Positions 31,267 to 31,450 of a stretch of DNA of 31,450 nt are shown here, piece after piece. The notes below the pieces were generated by a model. The model was given only the letters and a program-made list of their open reading frames with translations. It did no database searches and had not been told where the DNA came from. The first letter of the stretch is position 1, and each line of letters begins with the position of its first letter. Made by a program: the position numbers and the translations under genes. Source of the DNA: Succinatimonas sp. UBA7265 (GTDB lineage: Bacteria > Pseudomonadota > Gammaproteobacteria > Enterobacterales > Succinivibrionaceae); contig DKSD01000009.1 of NCBI GenBank assembly GCA_002473165.1, positions 1 to 31,450 on the forward strand, written 5' to 3'.

Positions 31267-31450
31267 ATGGCCGCAAGGCGCCTTTTAATCACTGTTCTGA
31301 AATTCCGTCCGCCTAAAGTCTGATCTCTTAAGGCCTGGGGCGCGCTGTTTTCCTGCGGTTTGGGCCTGCCTGCTCCTGGTCTCCCTCATGGCAAGGCGCT
31401 TTGCCGCCAGCAGCCCCGTTGATCTCTTGTAAGTGATCGCCATATTATAC
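31267..31450. other. Right-edge intergenic DNA
   Basis: No recognisable lpxC or secM, which often follow ftsZ. A TATAAT on the minus strand (31449-31444) directly precedes a 52-codon minus-strand reading frame of unclear reality. Nothing else is supported. Confidence 0.5.

Noticed and set aside
31285..31443. Minus-strand 52-codon frame starting MAITYKRSTG, very basic
   Set aside because: Its ATG directly follows a TATAAT with no room for a leader or ribosome-binding site in the window, no family is recognised, and its composition looks like non-coding GC-rich DNA. It could be real only if extended data show a conserved product.
1..31450. CRISPR arrays, tRNA genes, IS elements, prophage or toxin-antitoxin pairs
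   Set aside because: No spaced direct repeats, cloverleaf sequences, transposase frames with terminal repeats or paired small genes were seen, apart from the Rpn-like fragment at the left edge.

Overview
This window is a high-GC (roughly 60% by eye) piece of a gammaproteobacterial chromosome. The assignment rests on a ZapG/YhcB-DegQ pair next to rplM-rpsI, an LpoA lipoprotein divergent from rsmI, the ClpXP adaptor SspB, an MdaB quinone reductase, a type A RNase P RNA and a gammaproteobacterial-order division and cell wall (dcw) cluster. The proteins diverge clearly from Escherichia coli, and a deep lineage such as the Aeromonadales/Succinivibrionaceae is possible, but the genus cannot be named from this sequence.

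Layout: (1) 1-334: the first codons of a PD-(D/E)XK (Rpn/transposase-like) gene running off the left edge, then non-coding DNA. (2) 334-3675: degQ and zapG on the minus strand, divergent from rplM-rpsI, which have a promoter, a leader hairpin and a terminator. (3) 3929-9643: an accessory sugar-acid catabolism module. A minus-strand operon (pdxA2-like dehydrogenase, DapA-superfamily aldolase, iron alcohol dehydrogenase) and a minus-strand DeoR-type repressor face a plus-strand DUF1537 four-carbon acid sugar kinase. Both catabolic promoters carry the same 27-bp operator-like element over a TATAAT -10 box and a CRP-like site about 41 bp upstream of the inferred start. (4) 9684-10776: an orphan vsr mismatch endonuclease and sspB. 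(5) 10803-14744: lpoA, rsmI, rnpB (RNase P RNA) and mdaB. (6) 14910-31266: the dcw cluster mraZ-rsmH-ftsL-ftsI-murE-murF-mraY-murD-ftsW-murG-murC-ftsQ-ftsA-ftsZ, all on the plus strand and tightly packed, preceded by MraZ-box repeats and closed by a strong terminator. No ddl gene lies between murC and ftsQ. (7) 31267-31450: no convincing gene.

How the genes work together: regions 2 and 4-6 are core functions (ribosome, RNA processing, envelope proteolysis, peptidoglycan precursor synthesis, septation). MurC, MurD, MurE and MurF build the UDP-MurNAc-pentapeptide, with meso-diaminopimelate indicated by a DNPR motif in MurE. MraY and MurG make lipid II. FtsW and FtsI polymerise and cross-link it at the septum, and FtsQ, FtsL, FtsA and FtsZ organise the divisome. 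LpoA and ZapG are envelope growth factors outside the cluster. The most interesting accessory content is the sugar-acid module, whose kinase plus PdxA2 pair resembles known D-threonate/D-erythronate-type pathways, while the role of the linked aldolase and alcohol dehydrogenase is open.
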